From contig NC_085868.1 in the NCBI RefSeq assembly GCF_034702125.1, positions 27,244,701 to 27,308,700 of the forward strand: 64,000 bases of DNA, in the 5' to 3' direction. The notes beneath the pieces are model-generated. The model searched no databases and was not told the origin of the DNA. It worked only from the letters and a program-made list of their open reading frames with translations. Position 1 is the first letter of the stretch; each line of letters starts with the position of its first letter. The stretch comes from Engraulis encrasicolus (Eukaryota; Chordata; Actinopteri; Clupeiformes; Engraulidae). Both the position numbers and the translations under genes were made by a program. Shown here one piece after another: positions 34,847 to 48,125 of the stretch.

Positions 34847-34878
<32 letters not shown>

Positions 34879-34880
34879 CG
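34392..34880. repeat. GT-rich mosaic microsatellite
   Basis: Nearly 0.5 kb of GT dinucleotides interrupted by GCGT, GTCT and GTAT units. It continues the cluster that begins at 33402. Confidence 0.95.
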
Positions 34881-35276
34881 TTGGACTGTGGATGGAGTGG
34901 GGAGGGGGGGGTCATTGTGGCTGGCCAGTGGATGGCAGACTCCTATTGTGCACACGGTGTCTGAGACAGGTCATGTGACACAGTGTACAGAGGGCCGCGA
35001 TACAAAGGCCTACGAGTAATGTTATTCACTGAGGCATGAACAATGAAAGGTTGGTGTGGTCACATTTTTGCTCATTGTGGTAAAATAAAGGACATTTGAG
35101 GCAATAGGACTCAAAAGGCCACAACAGCAGGCCCCATGCGAAACGAAACGCACCAAGGATGATATTCACATGTGTACTAACCAATACACGCGCACAGACA
35201 TACACATAGCAAAAAGAAGACACAGGGATGGGACATGCACACAATCACACACACAGAAACACACAGACTCGCACAC

Positions 35277-35536
<260 letters not shown>

Positions 35537-35884
35537 ATGGGGGGACGAGGTGACAGTCCAAACATGTACACACAATTAGTCAGACATAAACATACTCACT
35601 CAGTGAAAACAGAAACCCCAGCACTGCCAGACTGGTTTCCCCTAGTTTCATATCATAACCATTGCAATGTCACAGTTCCATCAGACTGTTATTACCTTAT
35701 GTCAACAACATGAGAATTGCATAATAGTCTTACTATATCTGGCATGGAGCACACCATAATACTCAGAGGAGTATGACTTAGTAGAAATAGTCTTTCTTAC
35801 CGATCTAATTACAACACGTCTGACCGCTTACAGAAGTACACAAATAGGCCTACAAAACATACACAAAGACCTAATGTAAGCAAT

Positions 35885-36030
35885 ATTGTGTAGTAGGTCT
35901 TTGTGTATGTTTTGCATTTGTGTATTTATGTAAGCTGTCAGACACCTTTATTTCCATCGGGATTAATAAAAGTACTCTACTCCACTCTACTCTGCTCTAC
36001 TCTACTCTACTCTACTCTACTCTACTGTAC
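35885..36030 (+). repeat. Retroposon tail ending in (TCTAC)n
   Basis: GTAGGTCTTTGTGTATGTTT, CAGACACCTTTATTTCC and GGGATTAATAAAAGTACTC are shared with 1105-1225. The CTCTAC pentamer tail is clear here. It is probably a LINE 3' end. Confidence 0.6.
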
Positions 36031-36715
36031 TAGTATGTGATCTGACATACCGTAGTTGTTTAAACACCAGTTATTCCACTGTACCTAATGAGCACTGTTA
36101 TAGTACTTCTACTTTTACTTCTACTCTATACATTCTGATGATGGCTATAACATTTGCCTCACAGTAACGTCACTTAGAAGTGTTTTTTTAATGCTTTTTA
36201 CTTATGTTATTTTTTTGTGAATTAAGACAAGACAAATACAAGTAAGAACAAATAAATAAATAAATAAATAAGCTGGAGGTCAAGGAAATAAGTGCACATT
36301 TCTTACAAGTGTTGAGCGAGAAAAGTGGTGTTAAACTCACTCAAGTGCACCCTGGAGTCTTCAGTTATTGTAAAAGTTTTTCATCTTTTTTTTCTTTTCT
36401 TCTAAACATGGGTGTAGTGAATGGGTGTTCATTATTTTTGTAGCACTGCCAAATGAAAGGGTTTATAATAGGGTTTATGAATAGCTGTAAATTCACCCCA
36501 ATGTTGCTGACCCCTCACCTACTTTACTATGCCTATGTCAATCCTGTGAACATGAACTTGCTTCAGGCACAGCTGCAGTTCAGGGTCGTCACTCTACTAA
36601 AGGTGACACGTTGGGCAGCTGTTTGAGTTGCGTTGCTAGGCAACACCTTTATTGGCTCTTAATTTTGTGATGGGATGGAAATTGCTGCTCTGCTGTTCTG
36701 TTTGTTTATATACTG

Positions 36716-36933
36716 TAGTGTTTCTCAACGGGGGTGGTACAGCCCCCCAGGGGGCGTTGGGGAGTCTAGGGGGGTGTTGAGAAGGATACAGCTGAGAGGG
36801 GCAGTGCTTAATCGCCATTGGGGGGCATTGTTCCATTTTTTCTTTTTTTAATACTAAAGGGGGCGTTGGCAGGCTTATGATGAGGTCAAGGGGTCATTTG
36901 TAGGATTTGTTCAAAAAAGGTTGAGAACCACTG
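36716..36933. mobile_element. hAT-type MITE, CAGTGGTTCTCAACC family
   Basis: The ends TAGTGTTTCTCAACG and GGTTGAGAACCACTG are inverted. It is the same family, in reverse, as the copies at 52433, at 61611 and at the very start of the window (1-72, truncated). Confidence 0.85.
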
Positions 36934-37229
36934 ATATAGGCTACAGTAACATTTGTGCAAACTTGATGACACCTCCGTGAATAGTGTTGGAAACATGTCT
37001 AGAAGAGTATAAAGTAATGTAGACGTACCTCATTGGGTACAATGGAATAGCTGGTGTATGAACTAGAACATAGAGCCTACTAATGTTGTAATTGCATCAG
37101 TAAGAGTACTTCTACTTTTAACATATACACATCTGAACATGTCTGTGGAAATTGTCATTCATCTAGGTCATGATATATGTAACTAGACTTGAAGCTTGTA
37201 AAACATCCTCAAAAAATATCTACTGTAAA

Positions 37230-37446
37230 CAGTGTTGCCTGATTGGGTGGTTACCCGCCCAATTAGGCTGCTTGAGATGGCCGTCTGCGGGTAAACACGG
37301 TAAAAATTGTCCATTTGCCGTTTCTTTCTGCAGTTTTATGTCCATAGAAGCCAATGCAATTTGTTGAATTTGGGCGGAATTTAGCGCATTTTGGCGTTTT
37401 TAGCACCTTTTGGGCGGGATTATATCAGACGCATCTGGCAACACTG
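37230..37446. mobile_element. hAT-type MITE, 217 bp, TSD ACTGTAAA
   Basis: The ends CAGTGTTGCC and GGCAACACTG are inverted, and ACTGTAAA flanks at 37222-37229 and 37447-37454. Confidence 0.9.
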
Positions 37447-37679
37447 ACTGTAAATCACCTCAGTGAATGTTTTCATGTGAAGAACATCAACCAATATACT
37501 GTGTAATGCACCTGTCACCATCCCCTCACCCCCTCCATCTCTCTCTCTCCCGTATCCTCCATCCTGCTGTAGCTCTTCCATCTTCCCTTCATACATACAC
37601 AAACTCACCCATACACATAGTACATAGCCTACAGTGTGCACTGCACACACAGACACATGGACACACACTCACACAATTA

Positions 37680-37830
<151 letters not shown>

Positions 37831-38154
37831 AGATGTACAGCTGTGTCCTATGGGTGAAAAGCGAGTGAAAAAAAGCCCCACCCTTTTGCCCTTTCCATCA
37901 CTCCATCTCTCCCTCTTTCCCTCTCTCCCTCCCTCTCTCTCTCTCCCTCTCTCTTTTTTTTGTTTGGTCTGAATCCGGCCCATTGAGAGGGCATAAAGGA
38001 AGCGCTGCTGTCAGCATGGTCATGTGGGATAGCCTCGCAGGAAGGCGAGGGACAAACTATAGGCTGTGATTAGGCCCTCTAATGTCCAACCAATCCTCAG
38101 CCAATCACATGATATGAACTAATGTGGCCATTTGATTATAAAACAACAGCGGCT

Positions 38155-38225
38155 GCCGGGGGTGGAGGTGGGGGGTGTGGGGGTTGGGGTGTGGAGTGGA
38201 GGTGAGGTTAGGTTAGGGGGAATAC
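38155..38225 (+). repeat. G-rich tract with quadruplex potential
   Basis: Multiple runs of three to six G separated by one to five bases (GGGGGTGGAGGTGGGGGGTG and onward). It fits the G3+N1-7 pattern several times over. Confidence 0.8.
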
Positions 38226-39365
38226 TGGTATTGCAAGTGGGACAGAGTGAGAGAGGGAGGGAGGGATGGGATGGGCAGAGATTGGATGAGCCAGGGAAGA
38301 AGAAGGGTACAGGAATGAGCCATGTATTTGGTGTGGAAAAGTATTTTTTGACTGCCCCAAAAGTTTAAGCAATAGTATCAGCTCTTGCTCTACATCTGTG
38401 TTGATCAATACTGTAAAGGCAACTCAACCCCTTTACACAGAGCCTATGTTATAAACTTACTGTCACCAAAATTGTAATGTCCAAGTCTCAATATTTTACT
38501 TAAGGATCCTGGCAATATCGTGGCAATGCTGTTATGATGTAGCTGACTCTCTGTAACGATGAGTGAACGGGCCCACTGCCGGGCCCATTTGCACAAAGAG
38601 GTTACGTCCAGCGTCTGAACAGATTTGTACTCCAAAGACCTACACAACATATGAAGGATTTTACACATGAAAATACAACCACTTTGGACCTGTCAGACAG
38701 TCACCTAGTGAATATGGTAGTGTAGCACAACTTTCACCTCCTACATTGAAAAAATGTGAAGATTCCTCTGAGAACCTTCAGTTGGCTTGTGAGGGAACCT
38801 AAACGTTCTCTTAAAAGTTCTCTGAGCAAATGTTCTAGGAAGAAACGCAAGATTCCTGAGAGAATGAACCTTTAGGTCTAGCCAGGGAAAACCCATGCTG
38901 CTTTGCACTATTGTTCTGATTTGAAAGACAGCATGGATTCTATCCCTCAGCAAGGGTACCAGATCTTGGGCTCTAATCAGAGAGCGGGGAGAGGTGGAAA
39001 GGTGATGACTGCAGTTTATTTGAATCGATACAACTGACATGATTGGCTAAGGGCTATAGCCATTATACCTAGATGCCAAATGACACATTAATAACACCCA
39101 ATGAATGGCCATGGGCAATCGTAAACCACACCTTTCCTGTAAGAAATCGCATCGATAGCCTCCAAACTCACTTGTGAGATCGCCTGGTGTTAACCAGTCA
39201 ACCTTAAGACCTCTCCCACAGTGGCAATCAAAGGATTCCTTAGAAAATCTTTGGCTTTCCAAGGACCCTTGAGGAACCTTCAAGGAACCCCCAGGCCTCT
39301 TCTGGGAGACAATAATGTATAGGTTAGTTGGATCACTTGGGTTCCTCAGACAATTTAGGAGAATC

Positions 39366-39530
39366 TGAGGGTGGCCCAGCCGTGGCTCAATCACCTGGGC
39401 ACTGCACCGCTGCACCGGCGACCCGGGTTTCATTCTGGCTTAATTTACTGAGCCTTCCCTGTCTCTCTCCCGACTCGTGTCCTGTTGCCTCTCTAACTGT
39501 CCTGTCACAAATAAAGGTACACCACCCCCC
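39366..39530 (+). repeat. tRNA-derived SINE (family B)
   Basis: The head GTGGCTCAATC and B-box-like GGGTTTCATTC precede a C/T-rich body (TCTCTCCCGACTCGTG) and the end CTGTCACAAATAAAGG. Related copies lie at 52651, 56474 and 59917. Confidence 0.75.
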
Positions 39531-42183
39531 TTAAAAATAAAGTAAAATAATAGGGAACTTATAATTTTGACAGTGTACTCCTGCCCTTTTTCCAGTAATT
39601 CCCAATTAGGAACTTGTTCAGGATCTTGTACCATGGTGATCATTTTTACCTTGTGCATTAGTGTGTGTCTCACCCAGCTTTCCTGTACACCTCCAGCAGC
39701 ACCACAACCCCTATGCCCTGGCTCGCGTGTGTTTGGATTTCAACTTAGTACTCACACGCCACAGAGTGTGAATGTGGCACGAGCTTCTCTGTCCATTTAC
39801 TTTGGAGTTCTCACAACCCCCTCCGAAATCTTGAGCTGCAACGTGATCAGTTCAAAAGCTGAGACTCATGTTGCCGAGTGGTCAGACCGATGTTCAGAAA
39901 GTCCAGGGCTTGCCCTGAGGTCAAAACCAATACTGCCAACCAACTGTTACTAGTACTTACAGCATGGTTTTATTATTGTTCCGAGTCACAACAGTTACAA
40001 AGTTGTTGCAAATGTATTATGTAGAAAAGAATTGCTTTTAGAAGGCAGCTGAGATTTTGAATACTAAATAAAGTGTCTTAAGCTATTTCTCTATGAAATT
40101 GTATGGAGTCTATGAAAAAAAATGATGGCAGGTTACCATCTTGCAGCATCTTGAACATTCCTGAACCCAACAGCTTGATGGTGTGGTGGAATCACACTAC
40201 CTACTACAGTCACACTACTTTGCCAAGGCTGCTGTGAGCAGTGTAGTTGAGTGAAGTACTCTGACATCTGACACTGACTCTCTGCCAGATTAAACGGACA
40301 AATAAACAAACAAACAAACAAACAAAAGAATACCATCACACGGAACAAAATAATCTATGGTACAAAAATTTATTTGGTAACAGTTTTGTAAACATTTGAG
40401 GTAAATGAACATTTACATCAACTTGATCTTACAATTTCTCATACACAAGGCACTTCTCTTAAGACAGCGATGCAGTGGACCTCCATTTTCTACGTCCTTG
40501 TCCATGACTGGTCAGAGACATATTGCTCTGAAAAAAACTCTCATCCTTGTTTTCAACTTGAGGGATGCATGGTGTTTGTGTAAGTGTGCGGTAAAATCTA
40601 TTAACTGCTATGGTTAAATGAGCAACGTCCTCCATCTTGCATTGTTACAGAACAGAACACACAGTCTGCAATGTACATTGGAAATGTTGTGGGCAGTTGG
40701 CAACATTTCCGGGGCATAACTGCAATCCTTTCAGACAATGGATGCAGATCCAGGTCATTTATTTATTTATAATGCATTGAAGCATTTGGAAATCAGAGTG
40801 AAAGACTAAAGGTTCACAATTAGAAATTCTGTTTGTCACTGACTGCAATGTGTGAATTGTAGTTCCAAAAGCTTTGGTTGTCTATGAATCTGACTGTACA
40901 AATTCACCTGTTTGAGATCCTGCTATGAAGTTTGTTTTTTTGGTAAAGATGTGCAAATCGTTATCTACATACTGCAATGTAAACTTTTTTTTTTAAACCA
41001 AAAAAAGAGACATAGAAACACACACTGGTGTATTTATAATACAATAAAATAAGTCGGAAATGTTACATCCATCTCAAAAGATCAATATTAGTAGGCCTAT
41101 CAATGATATCAGCGTAATTAGCAAATCTAATGGTTTGCAAACTTCAGTTTTATTTCAGTTCCAGCTTGGCAGCCCAAGCGAAGTGCCGGTCTAGACTCCA
41201 TCTTCAATACAACTAAAAAAAGAAATACCCCAAAAACTCATCCTTATCCTATATGGTGAAAAACAGGATTAAAGATATATATCTTGACACCTCATATTGG
41301 GCAAATTCACAGTGTGTAAGAATACCTAACGACTGAGTAATTATTCATTAGTTGTTTTGTGGCTGAGTATTTTTCAAAATGGCAGCTGGGATTTTACACA
41401 CTCGTCCACACTACGTGCTTCCAATAACGACCCAACACATGTTACACTAGACAGCCAGGGAGGTAAAGCAGAGTCAACATGACAAAACTGAAGGGAAAAG
41501 GTCTGCTAAGTCACGACCTCTCCATTTTGTACCAAATAAATTGTTTCAGCATCCAAAAAAGACAGCAAAAACTATTCTCCTTCGATACCCTTAAATTATT
41601 TCCTTTTTTTCTCTTTATAAAAATAGCAATTTTATCAAAAGAAAACATGGTGTTACATGCAATTTGCATTCGTTTCAATGCTGCTCTTCACAGATAGTGC
41701 CTAGTTAGTAGTGAATAAAAATGCTATGTAGGTGCCGTGAGAACAGAAGGCCTGAAACACGCCTATCCAAAAGTATAGTAAAGGATATAGACTATATCTC
41801 TGCAGTGAAAAATCTGGGTATTTTTCTTTTTTACAAAACCTCTTTGGCAAAAAAATGATCAATTATTGTGTGAGTCACACGTGTTATATAAAATGTAAAT
41901 CTGGCACTGAGATAGTTGTGTAATACGATTCACTTGAAAGTTGTCGTTACCATGTTCTAATGTAGTAATGATAAATTGCAACACCACCTCTAGCTCCTTT
42001 CAGGGGCCGATGTAGGTATGTCATGCCTGAATGTTCAAGACAAATTTCCTCATTTTCAACACAAACTTTTGGTTGAACTGAACCCGAGTCTTTGAGTTAG
42101 TTGTGCAGCAGCAAGGGCCTGACATTATGAGGCACCTAGAAGACACAGAGAGAGAGAGTTCGGAGGGGAGTGGAGAGGGTAGG

Positions 42184-42295
<112 letters not shown>

Positions 42296-42639
42296 AAGGG
42301 ATGCAGATGCTACAAAGCGGGTTCTGCATTTCAGCGCATGAACACAACAAAACAGTAGTGCACAGCAAGCACATTGACAGCCCTGGTTCAGCCCAGCCAT
42401 AGCCATGGAGAGATGGATGCTCCAGCATGACAGAGAGGGACAGCGAGAGGCTGAGAGAGAGAGAAAGAGTTTGCGTGAGAGAGGGAGTGGAATGGGAGTG
42501 GGAGGGGTGGGGTGGAGAGCTAAACTGTGTTGCTTTTTTTCTCGATTTGGTTTTTAGCTGTTTAAACTAACTACTTACAAGTTAACTGAGCCGATTGTGT
42601 CTTATTTTTGTACCTGCTATTTGCCTTTTAGTCCAAACA

Positions 42640-42893
42640 AGTGGTTTTGTGATATCAGAGATGCCGGTGTAACAGTCAAAAGTGCCCTGGATGAATCAGT
42701 GAGTTGTAGTTTCACAGTGATAGATTTCACCAGTGACAATGCAAAGATAGAATTCTTTGAAAAAACAACTATTCTGACTGTGGAAAATACCCAGAAAAAA
42801 ATCCAGCGAGTTCAAATAATGAAAATGGTATTGGGAGAAAGGAAATTATTTTGTCTTGATGTATATAACCTGGCAGGAATTAAAAAAATATAA
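42640..42893 (+). pseudogene. Possible second immunoglobulin V-like fragment
   Basis: The open stretch follows an acceptor-like tttgccttttag. It reads NKWFCDI, VTVKSALD and SFTVIDFTSDNA, loosely like the KYFC, ILVKS and FTVTI-DL-D pattern of pIgR/CMRF35-like domains. The downstream half is not Ig-like. It overlaps the predicted gja3 3' UTR on the opposite strand. Confidence is low. Confidence 0.18.
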
Positions 42894-43425
42894 TAACAAG
42901 GAGGTGCGGAGTGGTTTCACTGTTCCACTGGTTGCCGTAAAATACCCTGGCAACAAAGAAATCAGATGTCATTGTTGTAAATTTCAAGCAGTTCTATAGC
43001 CTACAAGCCAGTCTATCGCCTTGACCATATGCCATCTACACTGTCTTCACACAGATGTTAGCCCTGTATGTACAAAACGAGCAGTACTCCTGTTGATCTA
43101 TTGCAGATTTTTTTTGTTACGAGGAGGACTTGCACTTCTCTAAGACACTGCAAACGCTACCATTGTTTAATGGGTTCAATTATAGCCTCTTTAACTGTAT
43201 ATTATTTATACTTATATACACTTCATTTGTACTTAGGCGATATAATCTTTACCAGTATTACCCTGATGAAACTGCAACGATAGTAAGAATGTATTTTTTG
43301 TCCTTTGTTTTGTTTAATTACAGTTAAAAACAAGACCTCCTTCATTTGCAATCAAAACATTAACCTTTGAGAAGCCTACAGATTGAGTCTCAGCTTGGGA
43401 TCTGTCATTACATGGGACAGAGCTA

Positions 43426-43553
43426 CACAGTAAAAAAAAAAATGCAGTGTTAATTCAACACTTAAAGAGTACTCTGGGACCAAATACACTCTAGAAGTAG
43501 TTAAATCAACCCTCTAAGTGTTCAATTAACACTGTCTCTTTTTTCAAACTGTG
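43426..43553. mobile_element. TA-flanked MITE, 128 bp
   Basis: Inverted arms (CACAGT..., CAGTGTTAATT, AACACTTA) of about 45 bp are bounded by TA. This fits a Tc1/mariner-derived MITE. It lies in the presumed gja3 3' UTR. Confidence 0.7.
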
Positions 43554-44306
43554 TACCGACGGCCTCTCCTGTGCTCCAGCTCCCATACTACAGTGGAGAG
43601 GACAAGGTAAATCCCCCCCCCGGGATCGCGTGCACGGTTCACAGTGTGAGTAATAATACTTGTACGTCCCACTCTGCGTCAGCCTGTTTCAGACCATATG
43701 TTGTGTAACCATATGTTGAACGATGACGACCAACCAGAGGAACCACACAATGATGGACGAACACTGATTAAAAGAATGGTGGCTTTAGCACACCAAGTGT
43801 ACAGGGGTCATAGGGTCAAACTCAAGATCTCTTATCACAACAAAAGAGAGAGAAGGAAAAAAAAATGACTCAGAAGTGCATACCTCTCCGAAATTCTTCC
43901 TCAGAGAAAAAAGAAACGATTCAAAACAATAATTTTCAAAAGAAAAGAAAGAAATAATAGTGCTAGTGTCCAAATTAGTGAAAATGTCTCTACCTTCACA
44001 ATTCTGGGCCAACCTGCTCTTTCCCATTTTCAAACACATACATTAGATGTGAGTGTATGTCACATTCCGAGCTATCATCATCATTTTCTGCTAGGGTGAC
44101 CCTACAACTCACCGATTGCACTGATTCCTTTTTTTGGATAGTCTAGCCACTAAAAAAAGAATTTCATGTCACAGAACATCACATTTCCACCTGTCTTTTT
44201 TTCCTTCTTCTTTTTGTTCTACCGTACTTCTAATGTACTGTATTCTAACTTCAAAACTTTTGTCTCTCTCTCTTGATAAAAAAAAACAGAGGTGGTGAGA
44301 TGATGA

Positions 44307-44365
44307 GTGTGTGTATGTGTGTGTGTGTGTGTATATGTGCACATGTGTGTCTGTGTCTGTGTGTA

Positions 44366-44416
<51 letters not shown>
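44307..44416. repeat. GT-rich microsatellite just past the gja3 stop
   Basis: Interrupted GT repeats begin about 90 bp downstream of the gja3 stop codon on the minus strand. Confidence 0.9.
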
Positions 44417-44417
<1 letters not shown>

Positions 44418-44506
44418 GAAAGTGGTGGTGAGCGGGCAGGGAGAGAGGGAAGGTTTTTTTTGAAGGGGTGGGGGTCGGGTGGGGGCTAATATTAGGTGCA
44501 TGGAGG

Positions 44507-45937
44507 CTAGACCGAGAGATCGTCAGGCCTGGCTCTGAGACTGCTGGTCTTGCTGGCCCGGCTTAGCCTGCGGACATCCATGGGCAGCAGCGGGGGTTCG
44601 TGCATCTCCACCGTGGTCGTCGTGGTGACGACGTCGGGCCCCGCGTCGCTCTTCCCGCCGCTCGACTCGTCGCCGTCGTTCTCGCCGTCGCTCACCACGC
44701 CCGACGAGGCCAGCGGCGGCTCCTTGGGGCCTCGCGCCATGTTACTCAGGGAGCACAGGGAGGAGGAGGAGGACAAGCACGGGGCGCTGGGCTTGACTTC
44801 GCTGGTCTGCAGCTCTGCGGCCGCGTTGGCCCAATTCTGCAGCGCCGGTAGCCGGTAGTTGTTGCTGTTGTTGCTGCTGCTGGAGAAGATGGAGGAGTGC
44901 AGAGGGTCAGAGTGGAGCGGTTCTGCCTTCAGCTCCGGCTCGGGAGCACCCACTAGGGCCATGGAGTGGGAAGGCGGCGGCGGTGAAGAAGGCACCGCCA
45001 CGGGCATGAAGGCACCTCTCCCGGCGACCGTCAGGTCTGTGTAGTTGGGCGGGTGGTTGGGGAGGGGGAGGGTGTCGCAAGCCCGTGTCTCGGGCACCAC
45101 CGTCACGTCGTCTGCCTCCCGGGTCTCGTCCCCGCCCACCGACTCGCGATCCGGCACGAACTCATTGGCCATGCCCTGCTTGACTTTCTTCCAGCCCAGG
45201 TGATAGATCTCTAAGAGGTTCAACAAAAGGGACACGCAAGCCACCACAAGCATGAAAATGATAAAAATGGTCTTTTCCGTGGGCCTGGAGATGAAGCAGT
45301 CCACAGAGTTCGGGCAAGGCCACCGGGCGCACTTGTACAGGGGCCTCAGCTGAAAACCATACAGGAAGTACTGGCCCAGGATGAAGCCCACCTCAAACAG
45401 GGTTTTGAAGATGATGTTGAAGATGTAGGTGCGGAGCAGGGCCCCGCGGATGCGGATCTTCCCGTGCTCGTCTCGAATGGGAGGCTTCTCCTTTTTTCCA
45501 CCTCCTCCACCACCTCCGCCTCCTCCTCCTCCGCCGCCACCTCCCTCGCCTCCGTTCCTGTAGAGATCCTTCTCCTCCTGGAAGCGGAGGGCTTTGCGCA
45601 TCTCCTCCTCCTTCTCCTTCCTCTTCTCCTCCATGCGCACGATGTGGAGCACGTGGCCCAGGTAGATGAGCGTGGGCGTGGAGACGAAGATGATCTGCAG
45701 CACCCAGAAGCGGATGTGCGAGATGGGGAAGGCCTCGTCATAGCAGACGTTCTCGCAACCGGGCTGCTGCGTGTTGCAGGTGAAGTCCGACTGCTCGTCG
45801 CCCCACACCTCCTCGGCGGCCGCCCCCAGCACCAGGATCCTGAAGATGAAGAGCACCGTCAGCCACACTTTGCCGATCACCGTCGAGTGCTCCTGCGCAT
45901 TCTCCAGCAAACGCCCCAGAAAGCTCCAGTCACCCAT
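44507..45937 (-). CDS. gja3: Gap junction alpha-3 (connexin 46 class), intact single coding exon
   Basis: This is a 476-residue connexin. Six connexins form a hemichannel, and docked hemichannels connect cells. In vertebrates GJA3 works mainly in lens fibre cells. It shows: N-terminal helix [19 protein letters not shown]; four membrane segments (about 21-41, 76-98, 167-190, 224-246); extracellular loop 1 with C54-X6-C61-X3-C65; loop 2 with C203-X4-C208-X5-C214; and [11 protein letters not shown] before TM4. The first 110 residues are almost identical to human GJA3. The C-tail is long and diverged but ends RARPDDLSV, like human RARPEDLAI, the type of end that binds ZO-1 PDZ domains. The cytoplasmic loop carries an unusual Gly16 run (132-147). 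The start is the only one giving the conserved N-terminus. An acceptor (ccttccccag, exon from 45954) 17 nt upstream predicts a separate non-coding first exon, which I could not place. Confidence 0.95.
   Translation of the reverse strand: MGDWSFLGRLLENAQEHSTVIGKVWLTVLFIFRILVLGAAAEEVWGDEQSDFTCNTQQPGCENVCYDEAFPISHIRFWVLQIIFVSTPTLIYLGHVLHIVRMEEKRKEKEEEMRKALRFQEEKDLYRNGGEGGGGGGGGGGGGGGGGKKEKPPIRDEHGKIRIRGALLRTYIFNIIFKTLFEVGFILGQYFLYGFQLRPLYKCARWPCPNSVDCFISRPTEKTIFIIFMLVVACVSLLLNLLEIYHLGWKKVKQGMANEFVPDRESVGGDETREADDVTVVPETRACDTLPLPNHPPNYTDLTVAGRGAFMPVAVPSSPPPPSHSMALVGAPEPELKAEPLHSDPLHSSIFSSSSNNSNNYRLPALQNWANAAAELQTSEVKPSAPCLSSSSSLCSLSNMARGPKEPPLASSGVVSDGENDGDESSGGKSDAGPDVVTTTTTVEMHEPPLLPMDVRRLSRASKTSSLRARPDDLSV
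45505..45552 (-). repeat. GGN tract encoding Gly16 in the gja3 cytoplasmic loop
   Basis: Sixteen glycine codons of mixed type (GGA, GGT, GGC) follow NGGE and precede KKEKPP. Mixed codons suggest an older run rather than pure slippage. It lengthens the loop between TM2 and TM3, a segment that varies in length among connexins. Confidence 0.9.
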
Positions 45938-45960
45938 ACTTCACGATGTCTAGCCTGGGG
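45938..45960 (-). other. gja3: gja3 5' UTR stub and splice acceptor
   Basis: The minus strand shows a long pyrimidine-rich tract (about 45960-46100) ending in ccttccccag, followed by 17 nt of leader and the ATG. Connexin genes usually have a non-coding first exon joined just upstream of the start codon, and this fits that plan. Confidence 0.6.
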
Positions 45961-48069
45961 AAGGAGTACAGGGTTTGGGGTAAATAGAGGGCACACAACA
46001 AGAAGCTGAGGGGGGAGAAAAAGAGGGGGAGAAGGAGGAAAGACAGGGTGATGGGGTGGAAAAAGAAGGAGAAAAAAAATGAGTGAGAAGATTGGTGGGA
46101 GAGAAAAAAAAGAAAAATAAACAGCATGCAATAAATAAGTTCAAACCCTGTGTTGACCAGAACACCAGTAGTGTGTCAATCGTTTGTTTGTACAGGGGAC
46201 ACAGCAAACAAAACATGGGAGAGACCAAAGCATCACACCCAACAACTTGACCATGCACCAGTGCTCTAATTAGCCTGTCCTCATCACCAGAGGCGAGAAG
46301 ACAGACTGCAGTAGGTTAGACAGACAGGGGCCTAGCTGGCTTTCATCACTTCACACTCTCCCTGCTCTTGATGCTCATTCTACCCACCACCACTACATTG
46401 AGCAGGTGGAATGAGTTGGCACAACGCCACACACACACACCACACTGAACTAGCACAGACTCGTCACCTTGTGTAGAGTACACAGCCAGATGCGCACTCA
46501 ACAGATTGTTCCCATTCCTACTTTTCAGCGTTTACATCGCACAGACTTCTTTACACATTTCCAGTCTGACACAGACAGTAGCCCACAATTACACCGATTT
46601 GTGTAAGAGCATACAGCCTGTACTTACACGGGTTTGATACATATCACTAATTAGTTACTGTAAATGCTAAAGTCATCCCTTCTGCTCATCACATCGTCAG
46701 TCATAAATTACATCCGTGTGGACATCAGTGAAGGACGTGATAAAAGTCGATCAAACGAGATAATTATTTGGAGTATCAGCGAGGAGGTGCTGATAGACCC
46801 ATGATAACCAAATCCCAGAAACCGGCTGATGAAGGTGCCAAGAATCCCTTCCAAGAACTAAGGTCTGCGTTACCCAGCCACAGATAACACATCTTGTGTA
46901 AATAGGAAGACACATGCCACTCAAGACAACAAATAACTTACGAACATTTCCATGCCAAACAACTTCAACAAGCCTACGCTGTCGAAAGCAGCGCACACCA
47001 TTATTAACGAAATCTTTGAGTCGATTTAGTGCAAACCAAAGTTTCCCCCAAAATGTACAAGTTCAAATGCCTCGACTTCCTGACAATAAGGCTACTCTGG
47101 GAATTAATTAGCTACTGATAATACAGCGCATAACTGCTATACGAACAACAATCTGATGCCTCTATCATAACATAAAATATTACCTATAAAATTCAAATAT
47201 ACCATTAGTGTGGCAACCTCAAAGCTAATGCACACGACTCACACCACCGCACACCAAAGCAAAAAAGGGAGGGAGAGAGAAAGAGAAAGGGGATTCACTG
47301 AGAGCAAAAGCAAAAAGAGAGGAATTCAGTCAGGCAAAACCACGAGAGAGGTGTCACTCACTAAGTTGGTGTGGTAACGAAAGTATTAAATCCATCGACT
47401 AAGGCTTGATATATAAACACCTGTAGATGGAAAACATTGCATTTGTTTAGTCTGTTTATGGGTGAGAAAAAAATATCTTACTTCTCCAAGTTGTACCGGT
47501 GTCTTCAATATAGACTAATATCCTGATTCGGAAAGGCATGAAACATACAGACATTCAGTACTTATCTGAGCACAAATATCCATGTGAACACCACCCAAAT
47601 GTAGTACACTAACTTTTGCCACATGTTTATGCACAGTGCGGATACATTTAGGCCACGTGAACTACTTTAGTTCTGCAGTTTATTTCGTGCGTAATTTTAG
47701 AATTTACGCAAATTACGCAGTGATCAATTAAACACGCATTCGTTTAATCAGTTTATTGGGCTAGGTGAAGTCAGTAAACTGCATATTTGTACCGTGAGTA
47801 TGCGAATAACGGGCCAGTTGGCTGAATTCGTGGGGAGTGCTGGTCTCATCAGAACAGGGAAGTGCTGATGAGGTGAAATATTTCGCCGTATCGACTAATG
47901 GGCACACTGGGCTGGATTCGGCGCCCAAAAGAATGTTTAGTGCACTACAACACATGACTGAGACGAATGCAAAGAAAACAATATTAGTCTAACAATGTAT
48001 TTGGCCTTGTCATTAATCTATGATGCTGGTATAGAATTTGGAATAAATTTGTATATTTATTAGAAAATA

Positions 48070-48125
<56 letters not shown>
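48070..48125. repeat. (ATT)n microsatellite
   Basis: About 18 ATT units lie in the gene-free stretch between gja3 and the beta connexin. Confidence 0.95.

Noticed and set aside
44550..46009. Plus-strand open frames of 102-181 codons opposite gja3
   Set aside because: They are antisense shadows of a GC-rich conserved coding exon.
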